Shown: positions 46,547 through 56,053, numbered from the stretch's first letter. The stretch is 64,000 nucleotides of DNA from JAPLJC01 sp963697965 (GCA_963697965.1 OY969108.1:2604001-2668000), one strand, 5' to 3'. The notes: generated from the letters alone by a model not told the origin. Program-made: numbers and translations.

Positions 46547-47863
46547 GTGCTCGCTAGTGGTGAAAGCCAGAAAGAGGCAATCCGGCCAGATTTTAACCGC
46601 ACCATCATGATAGATTTCCATGGCGCCACGATCACCTCAGACGTTGGTTTTCTCCTGATGCGAGAGATCGATGACCGTTTCAAAATTATTGCCCCCATGA
46701 GAGATTGTCTGGAAGACTTGAGATGCCCCAAACATACAAGACACTCCCTGGTGCAGATGATTCGTCAAAGAGTTTACCAGATAGCCGCGGGCTATGAAGA
46801 TTGCAACGATGCAGATTATCTCCGCATCGATCCAGCGCTCAGGCTGGCGATTGGCAAAAACCATAAGGTGGGGGCCGGGCAGTCTATGCTTTCCAGGCTG
46901 GAGAATGACGTTCTGGGCAATGTGGCAGGGTTAACGGCCTTGGAGGCCGCTCTGACCCGGTCAACTGACGCCCTGTTACGCAGGAAAAACAAGCGGCGCC
47001 TGATCATCGACCTGGATTCCACCGAGGACCCGGCCCACGGCAAGCAGGAGGGGGTTGCCTACAATGGCCATTTTGCCAAGAACTGTTTCCATCCGCTTTT
47101 TGGCTTTACCAGTGAGGGTGACTGTCTGGGGGCCAGGCTGAGGCCGGGGAATGTTCATTCCGCCGATGGTGTCCTGGAGTTCATCAAGCCCATCGTGGAG
47201 CGCTACCGGGGGTAGTTCAAGCTTTTCTGGTTTCGAGGTGACGCCGCCTTTGCCAACCCGGAGACCTACGAATATTGCGAGGAACACCGTATCACTTATT
47301 TTATCAGGTTACCCAGCAATGTGATCCTGATGCGTCTCTTAGAACCTCACCTAAACCGACCGGTGGGCAGACCGCCTAAGAGCGGCATCCAGGTCAGGAT
47401 TGTTGACCTCCACTACCAGGCCAAGAGTTGGAGCCGGCCTCGCCGGGTGGTGGCCAAGATCGAGTGGCACCGGGGTGAGTTGTTCCCCCGTATCGGCTTT
47501 GTAGTTACCAGATCCAGGCTCCCGGCCAGCAAGGTGACCAAGGTCTATAACGGCCGGGGGGATGCGGAAAACCGGATTAAGGAGGGCAAGAATACTCTCC
47601 GTTGGGACAAAACCAGTTGCCAAAGGTTCGAGGCCAACCAGGCCAGACTACAGATGGGGGTTCTGGCCTACAACCTCCTGCATATGATCCGGCAATTTTA
47701 CGTCTGGGGAGAGGAGGTGCGGCGGTCCATTGATTGGCTGATCAAGCGGCTGATCAAGGTGGGGGCCAGAGTTTCTTACCATGCCCGGAGGTGGTATATA
47801 CATGTGGCCAGCGCTTTCCCTCTATCTCACCATTACCGGGCGGTATTGGCCTGGGGCTCATAG
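46547..47863 (+). pseudogene. IS1380-family transposase with internal amber stop
   Basis: 439 codons in one frame from GTG 46547, broken by TAG at 47213-47215 between IVERYRG and FKLFWFRGDAAFA. Upstream part shows the RNase H-like fold start RLIIDLDSTEDPAHG with the first catalytic Asp, then HPLFGFTSEGDCLG. The second Asp falls in FRGDAAFA after the stop; the Glu region lies later (GRGDAENRIKEGKNT). Without readthrough the protein lacks two catalytic residues. The probable original start ATG (now ATA, 46523) is also changed, so two lesions exist. Typical length for the family is about 430-460. Confidence 0.88.
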
Positions 47864-48072
47864 GCCGCAGACTCTCAAAGAATCTGCTCGCAAAGGGGTT
47901 GGTATACCAAAAATTTAGGAAAAATTACTTTTTCAGCGAAATTTGTGCTATCGTGCCTTCCACAGAGACAATTTGGTTATAAAAAAAGAAAACTTTCCGG
48001 GTTTATACACGGGAAGAGGTATCCCCAAAACCATTTTTGACTGCGGTGGCCAAGGTTCCCGCATAATCTCGG

Positions 48073-48077
48073 CTTAG
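48073..48077. repeat. Target site duplication CTTAG, right copy
   Basis: Matches 46457-46461; marks the right boundary of the IS1380-type element. Confidence 0.85.
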
Positions 48078-48340
48078 AGGAAATGTTTCGTTGTTTAAAA
48101 CCCGAAGGTAAAATAGTTATCGTGGATAACTTTCTGCCGGAGCATCGGTATGATCCGGTTGTCTGGGCTGTGGCCAAGTTGGATAGACGGCAACATATCC
48201 GCCAGCGCCAGGTTATGCTCGATCTGATCAGGAAGTCTGCTAAAGCAGCCCAGGTGGAAGAGTGTCATTCCATCCCCGGAAGCTGGCCATACGTCATGTC
48301 AGCTTATATCGTATCTTTAGGTCCTGGCTCACAGTTATGA
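48078..48340 (+). pseudogene. 3' part of SAM methyltransferase gene disrupted by IS
   Basis: C-terminal 87 codons after the IS. Read in the frame of the 5' part (AG GAA ATG ... after NSL) it gives EEMFRCLKPEGKIVIVDNF, the motif expected after the HHLSD segment in class I methyltransferases, and it ends in SLGPGSQL. An internal ATG is present but no complete protein can start here. Confidence 0.88.
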
Positions 48341-48369
48341 TAATATCATCATTGCGGTCGACTAACCTA

Positions 48370-48487
48370 TAAACATTATGCACTCGGAGTTGACGATGAA
48401 GGCCTTGATCTTCATATTCAGCTTGGTGAAGCGAAAGAAGATCTCGATGCGCCAACGCTCCTTATAGAAGTTTTCCGGGCTTTTTCT
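48370..48487 (-). pseudogene. IS4-family transposase fragment (YREK motif)
   Basis: Minus-strand translation reads NFYKERWRIEIFFRFTKLNM, which contains the IS4 signature Y-x2-R-x3-E-x6-K, followed by KIKAFIVNSECIM. Only this C-terminal segment of about 40 codons is present; both ends are lost. It lies between the disrupted methyltransferase and the next methyltransferase gene, so it marks an older, decayed insertion next to the recent IS1380 one. Confidence 0.75.
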
Positions 48488-48580
48488 AATCAATCAACCG
48501 GACAAAAATGAAAGATTGTCATTTCTAATACTCATGCCTTGAGTTTTAATATTGACTACTTTATTGTTGGAGGATAACTC

Positions 48581-49528
48581 ATGTTTAATGGTAAAAATAT
48601 AATTAATAACCTTCATGAAAATCAGTTTAAATGGGAATTTATTGAACAAAGAAAATGCCCGATATGTGATAGTCTGTATATTCAAGTTCATCATTCAGAA
48701 CATAGAAGAGGAATTCCCTTAAGATTCGAAGTATGCAATCAATGTAATGTAGTCTTTCAAAATCCTCATCCTTCTCAAAGCTGTTTGAGGCGATTTTTTA
48801 GTTCATCATTATTTATTGGGGAACAAGGCAATAAACCACAAGATGATTGCATTGCTTACTATGACTACTCGGCATGGGAGAAATGTTATAAAAAAAATGC
48901 TGAACCCATACTATCACTTCTGGGCCAAATAAAACCGCCACCCGCTAAGCTTTTAGAAATCGGTGGTGCCACCGGTTGGTTTCTCAAGGCCGCCAAAGAT
49001 TCAGGCTATGATGTGGAGGGACTTGACATATCGAGCACGCTTGCGGACTTAGTTAGGAATCGATATAATATTAATGTTAAAGTAAGCAGTATTGAAGAGG
49101 CTGATTTTGCGGACGAATATTTTGACATCGTATGCAATTTCGGGGGAATTGGTTGCTGGTATGAGCCTCATAAAGCATTTAATAACGTTAATAGAATATT
49201 AAAAAAAGGAGGTATTTTTTGTTTTAATTTCACAGATTATAAAAGTATTATAGCTAAGCTCAGGGGGGGGAAATTTTTTGAATATAATCACGCATCATTA
49301 TTTATATATACAGCAGATGCTATTAAAAAGCTTCTTGAGAATCATTCCTTTAAAGTATATTCTGAATCCATTCATTATCAGTACGCCTCGATAGGCAGAA
49401 TATTGTCATACCTTAAATATAATAAATTATATCGGTTGGCAAATACCTTACATATTGATAATATTGCTATTAAAGTACCTGTAATAAGCACAAAAATTGT
49501 TATGGCGATAAAATGTAACAACGAATAA
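48581..49528 (+). CDS. Class I SAM methyltransferase with N-terminal zinc ribbon
   Basis: 315 residues. CPICDS and CNQCNVVFQNPHP form an N-terminal zinc-ribbon pair like that in sugar C- and O-methyltransferases. LLEIGGATGWFLKAAKDSGY is the SAM motif, VEGLDISS binds ribose, and ILKKGGIFCFNFTD comes later. It is strikingly AT-rich, unlike the neighbouring GT5 gene, so it was probably acquired separately. Confidence 0.85.
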   Translation: MFNGKNIINNLHENQFKWEFIEQRKCPICDSLYIQVHHSEHRRGIPLRFEVCNQCNVVFQNPHPSQSCLRRFFSSSLFIGEQGNKPQDDCIAYYDYSAWEKCYKKNAEPILSLLGQIKPPPAKLLEIGGATGWFLKAAKDSGYDVEGLDISSTLADLVRNRYNINVKVSSIEEADFADEYFDIVCNFGGIGCWYEPHKAFNNVNRILKKGGIFCFNFTDYKSIIAKLRGGKFFEYNHASLFIYTADAIKKLLENHSFKVYSESIHYQYASIGRILSYLKYNKLYRLANTLHIDNIAIKVPVISTKIVMAIKCNNE

Positions 49529-49545
49529 ACGTAATATTTGGCATT

Positions 49546-49964
49546 TTATCGACACACTGACAAAACATGGGCTTTTATTGCGGCAGGCATTCTCTTTTCT
49601 TCCAGTTTATCACTATGCACCATAACATTCGGAATGCCCGCCAGGGATTCGCCGCTTTCATACCTTCTGACCATTTCCGGGAATGTCAGGTGGGGCCCTC
49701 CTGCGACTCTTAATAATTTTGGCCTTTCTGATTGACCCAATCACGGACCACCTTATCGGCATTTCTAAAGAACGGCACATCGGGTGACACGGTGCTGTAG
49801 GCGATGGCGTCAGGATTAAAACTGCTCAGGGCCTCCTTGTGCGAGTGCTTCTTGATGGACACCCATTCCTTGGCATGTCCGGCCTGCTTCAATATTGCCG
49901 AAAGCTGCAGGATACCGATCGGTTCCCCGATGAAAAGGTCTGATACAATAAATATAATTCTCAT
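49546..49964 (-). pseudogene. B12-binding radical SAM remnant (N-terminal, frameshifted)
   Basis: The first frame runs MRIIFIVSDLFIGEPIGILQ to VVRDWVNQKG, typical of a cobalamin-binding domain of radical SAM proteins. It then ends in a stop. The neighbouring frame continues with RVAGGPHLTFPEMVRRYESG, the expected next motif (GGPHxTF). The later GEGE region and the whole radical SAM core are missing. It is thus a truncated, frameshifted relic like the one at 26732-27328 but of a different subgroup. Confidence 0.7.
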
Positions 49965-50011
49965 ACGCCGGTGGCATTTCCTATTATTGATATTATTCTT
50001 GCGTTAACCTA

Positions 50012-52195
50012 TCAATCTTTTCTAAGGGTCTTCGATTTAATAATATTACATAGCGTAGTGTAATTGGGATTATTTACCCCAAAGAATGTTGACGCCAAAA
50101 TACGGCCGTCACGATCAATAGCCACAATATCGAGGCCGCCGAAATCCTTGGAATGTTCCACTCCCGCGATTTTTATGGATGCCTTGTTGCCAAACCGTAC
50201 GCCGGCAGAATAAAGCTCAATGTCTTGGTTGGCTATCATCCGCCCGCCGAAAGGCGCAACCTGCCGCCGCAGTTCGATCTTTACGGCGCGCTTATCACTG
50301 ATCTTCTCAACCACCTTTTCTCCCCGGCTAAATACCCCCACATAAGACCCTGCAAAACCGAGAGCCGGCAGCTTAGAACCTTTCTCAAGCAAATAGTTTT
50401 TAACTCCTTCCGGCAAAAGAGCCGAAGCCAAATATTCTCTGGCGGCAATCAGGATAACATTTCCTTCATATTTCTTAAGAAAAGCAAGAAAGGTTAGCGG
50501 TTCTACTTCCAATTTATTTGAACCATCAAGAAAGCGACCGTCTGTGGTATAGACAATATATCCATCCACCAACGCACACTGATCCCATTTGTGGAATAAT
50601 TTCAATGTTTCAGAATCGATAGGATCCGCAAAAACGTAAATCGCTTTTGGATCCAACTTGCCATTACGGAATGACGCCTCCAGTTCTTCTTTATAGATCT
50701 TCATTCCATCTAAAGGAAGTCTTCCCACGCCGCCCATGTTGATTGATAGATGATGTTTTAATGAATAAAGCATAAAATATTGGCGATCCTCCATATGGCT
50801 TATTGCATAAAGGAAAGGGGGGTAAACAATGATCTTGTCAAAGTCCTGGCCAATCGACTGCCATGCCGGCGATTTCAAGGGCGAGGCAACCGGACTCGCG
50901 TCATGGAATTTTGAATTATACAACAATTTGTCGATATCCGCCACCTGGATTAACAGACAGGCCGACATCAATGCGATGGACAAGGTCCTGCGTTTTATTG
51001 CAACTACACAAAATAATGCGCCATATACTATAGCATAAAACAGGGGCCATCCAAAGCGCCCCCCGACCCTAAGTATATTGGCGATCCTCAGTAAAGGTTC
51101 AGGCAAGGGGTATTTGAAGATAACCATACTAGACCAGGTTACTTTGTTGGAAATCGCGTAAATGAAAATAAATAATAATGTAATTAAGAAGGGAAGTAAG
51201 TATTTTACCTTATTAAATTTTGGTCTTTGCCAAACTAAATAAATAATACTATAACCTACTAAAATAATAATTCCGAACCCCAAATAGTTGAAACCCTCCA
51301 GCTGGCCCAGGCGATATGACAAACCCGGTAAAATCGAGGACCATTGGTGCGGATCTATAAAAGAATTGAGATTAAGAGAATAAGTAGTGTAGCTAGTTAA
51401 ATCACTGTATTGAGCAGAAATTCCTGCATCGAAATATCCCAAAGAAGCAAAAGTGGCCAAGATCAGCAAGAAATATAAAGCCACACTCCCGATTAACTTT
51501 AATCTATAGGCTGGGGTGAAAACCATGTGGCCAAAAGAAAAGGCTAAAGCGATACTAAGAACCATCACACCCATATAGGTGAATACCGAAAACGACGCAA
51601 TTATGAGTAACGACCACCATAGAATAACATGTTTATACTTAATAGAGGAATAATTTTCAAAATAAATGGTGAAAGCGGCCAATATCATCCAATGACAACC
51701 CGCATCAAGATGACCTTGGGTGATTCTCCATAATAATGGTGGACTAAGTAGAAAAAAACAGACTCCCAAAACCTGCTGAATGATGTTAGGGGTAATTAAC
51801 CTCATTAAACGGTAACCAAAATATGCTTGTAAACAATAGTGGGCGAGCAATAGCCAACCGAAATATTGAAAATCTGACGGGAGAAAGGGAGATAGCAATT
51901 TAAAAGGCATAGCTAAGAATATATTAGCACCAAGAAGAGTGATATATGTGCCGAATGGTGCAAGGTATCCGGTAATTTGGCCAAATGGGAAGGACCAGGC
52001 GGATTCACGAAAAAAAGCCCAGCCGAGGTATGACATAGCCAGGTCTCCACCCACTCTAAAAATAAAACCGATATTAGTTGGGTTAAGGCACCGAAAACCA
52101 AATTTATATAAGAAAAGGCAAATGCCGAGACTTATAGAAAACAGAACAGCCAACCTGGAAGAATTATTAACCGATTCGTTCATTGCCGATGCCAA
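50012..52195 (-). CDS. Large polytopic membrane protein (DUF6311-like)
   Basis: 727 residues. About twelve membrane segments in the first 440 residues, then a soluble C-terminal domain of about 280 residues. The N-terminal GGDLAMSYLGWAFFRESAW and SFPFGQITGYLAPFGTYITL fit the DUF6311-type membrane proteins associated with polysaccharide loci; the assignment is by motif memory. It may act as a GT-C-like glycosyltransferase or polymerase. AT-rich codon use. It could supply the Wzy-like step, which is otherwise not recognised in the window. Confidence 0.7.
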   Translation of the reverse strand: MASAMNESVNNSSRLAVLFSISLGICLFLYKFGFRCLNPTNIGFIFRVGGDLAMSYLGWAFFRESAWSFPFGQITGYLAPFGTYITLLGANIFLAMPFKLLSPFLPSDFQYFGWLLLAHYCLQAYFGYRLMRLITPNIIQQVLGVCFFLLSPPLLWRITQGHLDAGCHWMILAAFTIYFENYSSIKYKHVILWWSLLIIASFSVFTYMGVMVLSIALAFSFGHMVFTPAYRLKLIGSVALYFLLILATFASLGYFDAGISAQYSDLTSYTTYSLNLNSFIDPHQWSSILPGLSYRLGQLEGFNYLGFGIIILVGYSIIYLVWQRPKFNKVKYLLPFLITLLFIFIYAISNKVTWSSMVIFKYPLPEPLLRIANILRVGGRFGWPLFYAIVYGALFCVVAIKRRTLSIALMSACLLIQVADIDKLLYNSKFHDASPVASPLKSPAWQSIGQDFDKIIVYPPFLYAISHMEDRQYFMLYSLKHHLSINMGGVGRLPLDGMKIYKEELEASFRNGKLDPKAIYVFADPIDSETLKLFHKWDQCALVDGYIVYTTDGRFLDGSNKLEVEPLTFLAFLKKYEGNVILIAAREYLASALLPEGVKNYLLEKGSKLPALGFAGSYVGVFSRGEKVVEKISDKRAVKIELRRQVAPFGGRMIANQDIELYSAGVRFGNKASIKIAGVEHSKDFGGLDIVAIDRDGRILASTFFGVNNPNYTTLCNIIKSKTLRKD

Positions 52196-52210
52196 CCTAA
52201 GCTGGTAGAA

Positions 52211-52402
52211 TTATACGGATAACCTTTTCAGACAAAACCGCAGAGCCATGGGGTTGCCATCTTTTGCCAATTCCACAGCGCTGCGGCTCAGGGCCTCAGC
52301 TTCCCCATCAAGCAAGTCCTGGGATGCCAAAATGGTCTTATTCAAGGCTCCCTTGGACCGGTCAGAGGGGCTGCCGGATCAACCGGCGTTGAACTTGCTC
52401 AT
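52211..52402 (-). pseudogene. DUF5681-domain fragment with internal stop
   Basis: Starts at ATG 52402: MSKFNAG, then TGA, then SGSPSDRSKGALNKTILASQ and LDGEAEALSRSAVELAKDG, then MALRFCLKRLS. This mirrors the DUF5681 pattern (GQSGNPxGRPKGxxNK, then ALRLCLxR), with TGA at the Gln position and NP/AG changed. The frame ends at TAA 52211. DUF5681 proteins are found on phages and other mobile DNA. Confidence 0.7.
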
Positions 52403-52831
52403 TTCTGTTTTTCCTCAGTTTTTTCAGCTGTTATCTTGTAGATTTTAACATATTTTCACCCTAAGGCAATCCTTCTTTGGGGTGCGTGGGTTTTGACGTT
52501 AACCTGGCGATTACCCAGGCGAAAATCCCTATAGTGACCCGACAACACGCTGGATTATCTAGGCTGGCAGGCGTCTGGCCCGGCACGGTGAAACTGGTGG
52601 GAACCAAAAATGATTTCCATTGCAAACACCCCACGAGGCTATCGCCGCCAAACCGGCGCCTGACCAGGCAACTAGTGCCTGGACGCTATATTTTCCCCTG
52701 GATCCTAAGGTGGTGACCGCTCATATGTGGGCCCCCATCATCCTTCGGAATAGATGTGGAAAGGAAACCTCTGGGTTATAATAAGCATCTGGGTTTTCCT
52801 GGAAACCCCTAACCCATTTGGAGAACCGCCC
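52403..52831. other. Intergenic region upstream of the S9 peptidase gene
   Basis: About 430 bases without a supportable gene. A 79-codon plus-strand frame (52477-52716) has no recognisable features. The gene start at 52832 is preceded by GGAGA at 52821-52825, a good ribosome binding site. No clear promoter was found. Confidence 0.4.
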
Positions 52832-54778
52832 ATGCTCAACCGTTGCTGGCCTTATCTGGCAGTACTGGCGCTCCTGGCCCTGGTGACCGGCTGCCGGGAA
52901 CCGGCCTCACCTCCCAAGGGGGAACCCCTGATTCCCATGAAAGACTTCTTCCGGAATCCGGAGAAGACCGCCTTCAAGATTTCCCCGGACGGCCAATACC
53001 TGGCCTTCCTGATGCCCTGGCAGCACCGTCTCAATGTTTATGTGCAAAGGATTGGCGAGGATCGGGTTACCCGGGTCACCCAGGCCACCCAACGGGATAT
53101 TACCGACTACCTGTGGGCCAAGAATGGCCGTATCGTTTACCTGCAGGACCAGGCCGGCAATGAGAACTACCGGGCCTATGCAGTGAATGCCGACGGCAGC
53201 AACCCCATGGAGCTGACCCCGTTTCCCCAGGTGAAAGTCCAGATCCTGGACGACCTGGAAGAGAATCCGGACGAGATCCTGATCGGCATGAACCGGCGGA
53301 ACCCAAGATTCTTTGATGCCTTTCGGGTCAATGTCTATACCGGCGCTCTTACCCTGGTGGGAGAAAACCCCGGGAATATCACCGGTTGGCTGGCGGACAA
53401 CCAGGGCCGGGTGCGAGTGGCGGTTTCCACTGACGGCCTCACTGACACCCTGCTATATCGACCCACCGAGGCCGAGGCCTTCCGCCCGGTGGTCACCACC
53501 AATTTTAAAGACACCCTGGACCCCCTTTGTTTCACCTTCGATGACCGTGATCTCTATGTCTCCTCTAACCTGGGCCGGGATAAACAAGCCATTTACCGTT
53601 ATGACCCGGAAAAGGGAAAATTGCTGGATCTGATCTATGAAAATCCGGAAGTGGACGTGGATACGCTGCTGCGCTCCAAAAAACGCCGAATCATCACCGG
53701 AGTCTCCTTCTATACCGACCGGCGCCATTACCACTTTTTTGACCCAGACCGGCAAAAGCTCCAGGAAGAGCTGGAGCGGCGTCTGCCCGGCTATGAGGTG
53801 GTGACCGCAGACACCGGCCGCGGCCTGCAAAGCAAAGACGAGACCCGAGTGCTGGTGCGCACTTTCAGCGACAAGTCCCTGGGCGCCTATTACTATTACA
53901 ACCGGATTAGCGGGGAATTCCGGAAGCTGGCGGAGGTCAGCCCCTGGCTCCAGGAAACGGAACTGGCGGATATGCGGCCCGTTTCCTATCAGTCCCGGGA
54001 CGGATTGACCATCCACGGTTATCTCACCCTGCCCAAAGGATTAGCGCCCGGGAACCTGCCGGTGGTGATCAATCCCCACGGCGGCCCCTGGGCTCGGGAT
54101 CACTGGGGTTTCGACCCGGAAGTCCAGTTCCTGGCCAACCGGGGCCTGGCGGTGCTGCAGATGAATTATCGGGGCTCCACCGGCTACGGCAAGGCCTTCT
54201 GGGAGGCCGGCTTCAAGGAGTGGGGACTCAAGATGCAGGACGACATCAGTGACGGGGTGGTCTGGCTGGTGAAACAGGGCCTGGCCGACCCCCGGCGCAT
54301 CGGCATTTATGGCGGCTCCTACGGCGGCTACGCCACCCTGGCCGGGGTCACCTTCACCCCGGACCTCTATGCCTGCGGAGTAGATTACGTGGGGCCTTCC
54401 GACCTCTTCACCATGTTGGCCATCTTCCCACCTTACTGGGAACTGGAGCGTCAAAAGCTCTATGAAATGGTTGGCGATCCCGTCAAAGACGCTGCATTGC
54501 TCCGGAAGGTTTCTCCTCTATTCCACGTGGACCGCATCAAGGCGCCCCTGCTGGTGGCCCAGGGGGCCAACGACCCCAGGGTGAAAAAGGTGGAGTCGGA
54601 TCAGATCGTCGAGGCCCTGAGGAAGCGGGGCATCCAGGTGGATTACATGGTCAAGGACAATGAAGGCCACGGCTTCCGGAACGAGGAAAACCGCTTCGAC
54701 TTCTACCGGGCCATGGAACGTTTCTTTGGAACCTGGCTGGGCAGCAGGGTTGAGACCCAGGCGAAATCCAGCCACTAG
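52832..54778 (+). CDS. S9 family (prolyl oligopeptidase) peptidase, lipoprotein signal
   Basis: 648 residues from ATG 52832. The signal is MLNRCWPYLAVLALLALVTG followed by Cys, a lipobox (LVTGC). A beta-propeller region with Asp/Tyr-rich repeats (about 60-380) is followed by the alpha/beta-hydrolase domain: GxSxxG as GIYGGSYGGYATLAG, the Asp in QGANDPRV and the His in NEGHGFRNEEN. Likely an exported acylaminoacyl or dipeptidyl-type peptidase. The stop TAG at 54776 lies within the TIR of a MITE-like repeat. Confidence 0.9.
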   Translation: MLNRCWPYLAVLALLALVTGCREPASPPKGEPLIPMKDFFRNPEKTAFKISPDGQYLAFLMPWQHRLNVYVQRIGEDRVTRVTQATQRDITDYLWAKNGRIVYLQDQAGNENYRAYAVNADGSNPMELTPFPQVKVQILDDLEENPDEILIGMNRRNPRFFDAFRVNVYTGALTLVGENPGNITGWLADNQGRVRVAVSTDGLTDTLLYRPTEAEAFRPVVTTNFKDTLDPLCFTFDDRDLYVSSNLGRDKQAIYRYDPEKGKLLDLIYENPEVDVDTLLRSKKRRIITGVSFYTDRRHYHFFDPDRQKLQEELERRLPGYEVVTADTGRGLQSKDETRVLVRTFSDKSLGAYYYYNRISGEFRKLAEVSPWLQETELADMRPVSYQSRDGLTIHGYLTLPKGLAPGNLPVVINPHGGPWARDHWGFDPEVQFLANRGLAVLQMNYRGSTGYGKAFWEAGFKEWGLKMQDDISDGVVWLVKQGLADPRRIGIYGGSYGGYATLAGVTFTPDLYACGVDYVGPSDLFTMLAIFPPYWELERQKLYEMVGDPVKDAALLRKVSPLFHVDRIKAPLLVAQGANDPRVKKVESDQIVEALRKRGIQVDYMVKDNEGHGFRNEENRFDFYRAMERFFGTWLGSRVETQAKSSH

Positions 54779-54971
54779 TGTTGTATCCCGCGGAAACGTT
54801 GTATAAATGCTTTGCCTTTCCCCCTCCCCCTGAGAGGGGGAAGGGTCAGGGTGGGGAGGTAATTTATTTTTCATTTTCCATATGTCGCCACCCTCCCCCA
54901 ACCCCCTCCCCTCTAAGGGAGGGGGGGTTATCTCAAATCTTTTGTTGAGATAATTGTGGGACACAACACTA
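54776..54971. mobile_element. MITE-like element with TA-flanked terminal inverted repeats
   Basis: Left terminus TAGTGTTGTATCCCGC (54776) and right terminus, complemented, TAGTGTTGTGTCCCAC (from 54971) match at 14 of 16 positions. Both ends carry TA, as expected for IS630/Tc1-type TA duplication. The inside holds G/C-rich inverted arms (about 54819-54865 and 54888-54929), and no gene. Length 196 bp. The left end contributes the stop codon of the S9 peptidase gene. The inner arms could also form a terminator-like hairpin. Confidence 0.75.
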
Positions 54972-55225
54972 TCGTGGCGCTACGTATATGGTATGCCATT
55001 AAATCGAGCTCTCTCAGGGGTTGCGCCAATTTTTTTGCAGGTGAGAAGGTGGCCGAGAGGGCTTATTGCACTTGGGCGCCGGAATGCCTAACTTTATCCG
55101 GAGGCCGCGGCACGGGTGACAGCGCGGCAAATAGGAAAAGCAAGGGCCAATAACCAGGCCCCGCCGGAAATAGCCCGATTAATGGTTTCACCTCCGGTGA
55201 CCGGCCGGATGCAGGGAGACAGCTC
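54972..55225. other. Intergenic region upstream of nifU
   Basis: 254 bases. A stretch near 55046 (GGTGGCCGAGAGGG) recalls a tRNA D-arm but has no T-arm or acceptor stem. AGGGAGACAGCTC ahead of ATG 55226 is an acceptable ribosome binding site. No further feature could be supported. Confidence 0.4.
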
Positions 55226-56053
55226 ATGTGGGAATATTCGGATAAGGTAATCGACCATTTCCTCCATCCCCGGAACGTGGGGGAGTTGGAAGGGGCCGAC
55301 GGCGAAGCTATGGTGGGCAACATTGCCTGCGGCGACGCCCTCAAGCTCACCTTTAAGCTGGACGACCAAGGCCGTATCCAGGAAGCCAGGTTCAAGACCT
55401 TCGGCTGCGCCAGCGCCATTGCCTCGGCCTCGGCCATGACCGAGATGATCAAAGGCCTGACCATCGAGGAGGCCGCCAAAATTACCGACCAGGATATCGC
55501 CGACTACCTGGGTGGGCTGCCCAAGGAGAAGATCCACTGTTCCGTCATGGGGCGGGAGGCCCTGGAGAAGGCCATTGCCCACTACAAAGGGGAGGTCATC
55601 CCCGGCGTCGAAGGCAAGGTGATCTGTGAATGCTTCGGGGTTACGGAGCCGGAGATCGAGCGGGCGGTGCGGGACCACAACCTGAAGAGCGTAGAGGAAG
55701 TCACCAATTACACCAAGGCCGGCGGCGGCTGCGGTGGCTGTGCGGACGCCATCCAGGAGATCATCGACCGGGTGCAGGCCGCGGCCCCGGGGGCGCCCCG
55801 GCGGCCCCCGCTCACCAACCTGCAAAAGATCAGGCTGATCGAAGATACCATCCAGCGGGAGATCCGCCCGGCCCTGCAGCAGGACGGCGGCGACCTGGAA
55901 CTCATCGACGTGGTGGGCGACCGGGTAATGGTGGCCACCCGGGGGGCCTGCGCCTCCTGCGCGGCGGCCCAACTGACCCTGAAGGACTTCGTGGAGGCCA
56001 AGCTCAAGGAACTGGTGGCCCCCGAACTGCGGGTGGAGGAGGTGGCGCCATGA
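55226..56053 (+). CDS. nifU: Fe-S cluster scaffold protein NifU (three-domain)
   Basis: 275 residues with three domains. IscU-like N-terminus (about 1-125) has cysteines in VGNIACGDALKL, TFGCASAIASASAM and KIHCSVMG. A BFD-like [2Fe-2S] domain has CECFGV and GGGCGGC. The C-terminal NifU domain (about 195-275) contains GACASCAAAQ. It builds and hands over Fe-S clusters in the cytosol, receiving sulfur from NifS. Full NifU is common in deltaproteobacteria for general maturation without nitrogenase. Its stop overlaps nifS. Confidence 0.95.
   Translation: MWEYSDKVIDHFLHPRNVGELEGADGEAMVGNIACGDALKLTFKLDDQGRIQEARFKTFGCASAIASASAMTEMIKGLTIEEAAKITDQDIADYLGGLPKEKIHCSVMGREALEKAIAHYKGEVIPGVEGKVICECFGVTEPEIERAVRDHNLKSVEEVTNYTKAGGGCGGCADAIQEIIDRVQAAAPGAPRRPPLTNLQKIRLIEDTIQREIRPALQQDGGDLELIDVVGDRVMVATRGACASCAAAQLTLKDFVEAKLKELVAPELRVEEVAP

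Larger units (their letters stand above)
46462..48072 (+). mobile_element. IS1380-family insertion sequence, 1611 bp
   Basis: Boundaries are set by CTTAG direct repeats and by imperfect terminal inverted repeats. The left end reads CCTGGATTATGCCGC and the right end, complemented, CCGAGATTATGCGGG (11 of 15 match). The single large gene (46547-47863) is an IS1380-type DDE transposase, recognised by AYNGHFAKNCFHPLFGF and the downstream RGDAAFANPETYE region. It has an in-frame amber codon, so this copy is probably not autonomous. The insertion itself looks young because the target gene is otherwise intact. Confidence 0.88.

Noticed and set aside
52477..52716. 79-codon plus-strand frame before the peptidase gene
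   Set aside because: No motif, no ribosome binding site and mixed composition.
55040..55075. tRNA-like GGTGGCCGAGAGGG stretch
   Set aside because: No T-arm, anticodon stem or acceptor stem could be found.
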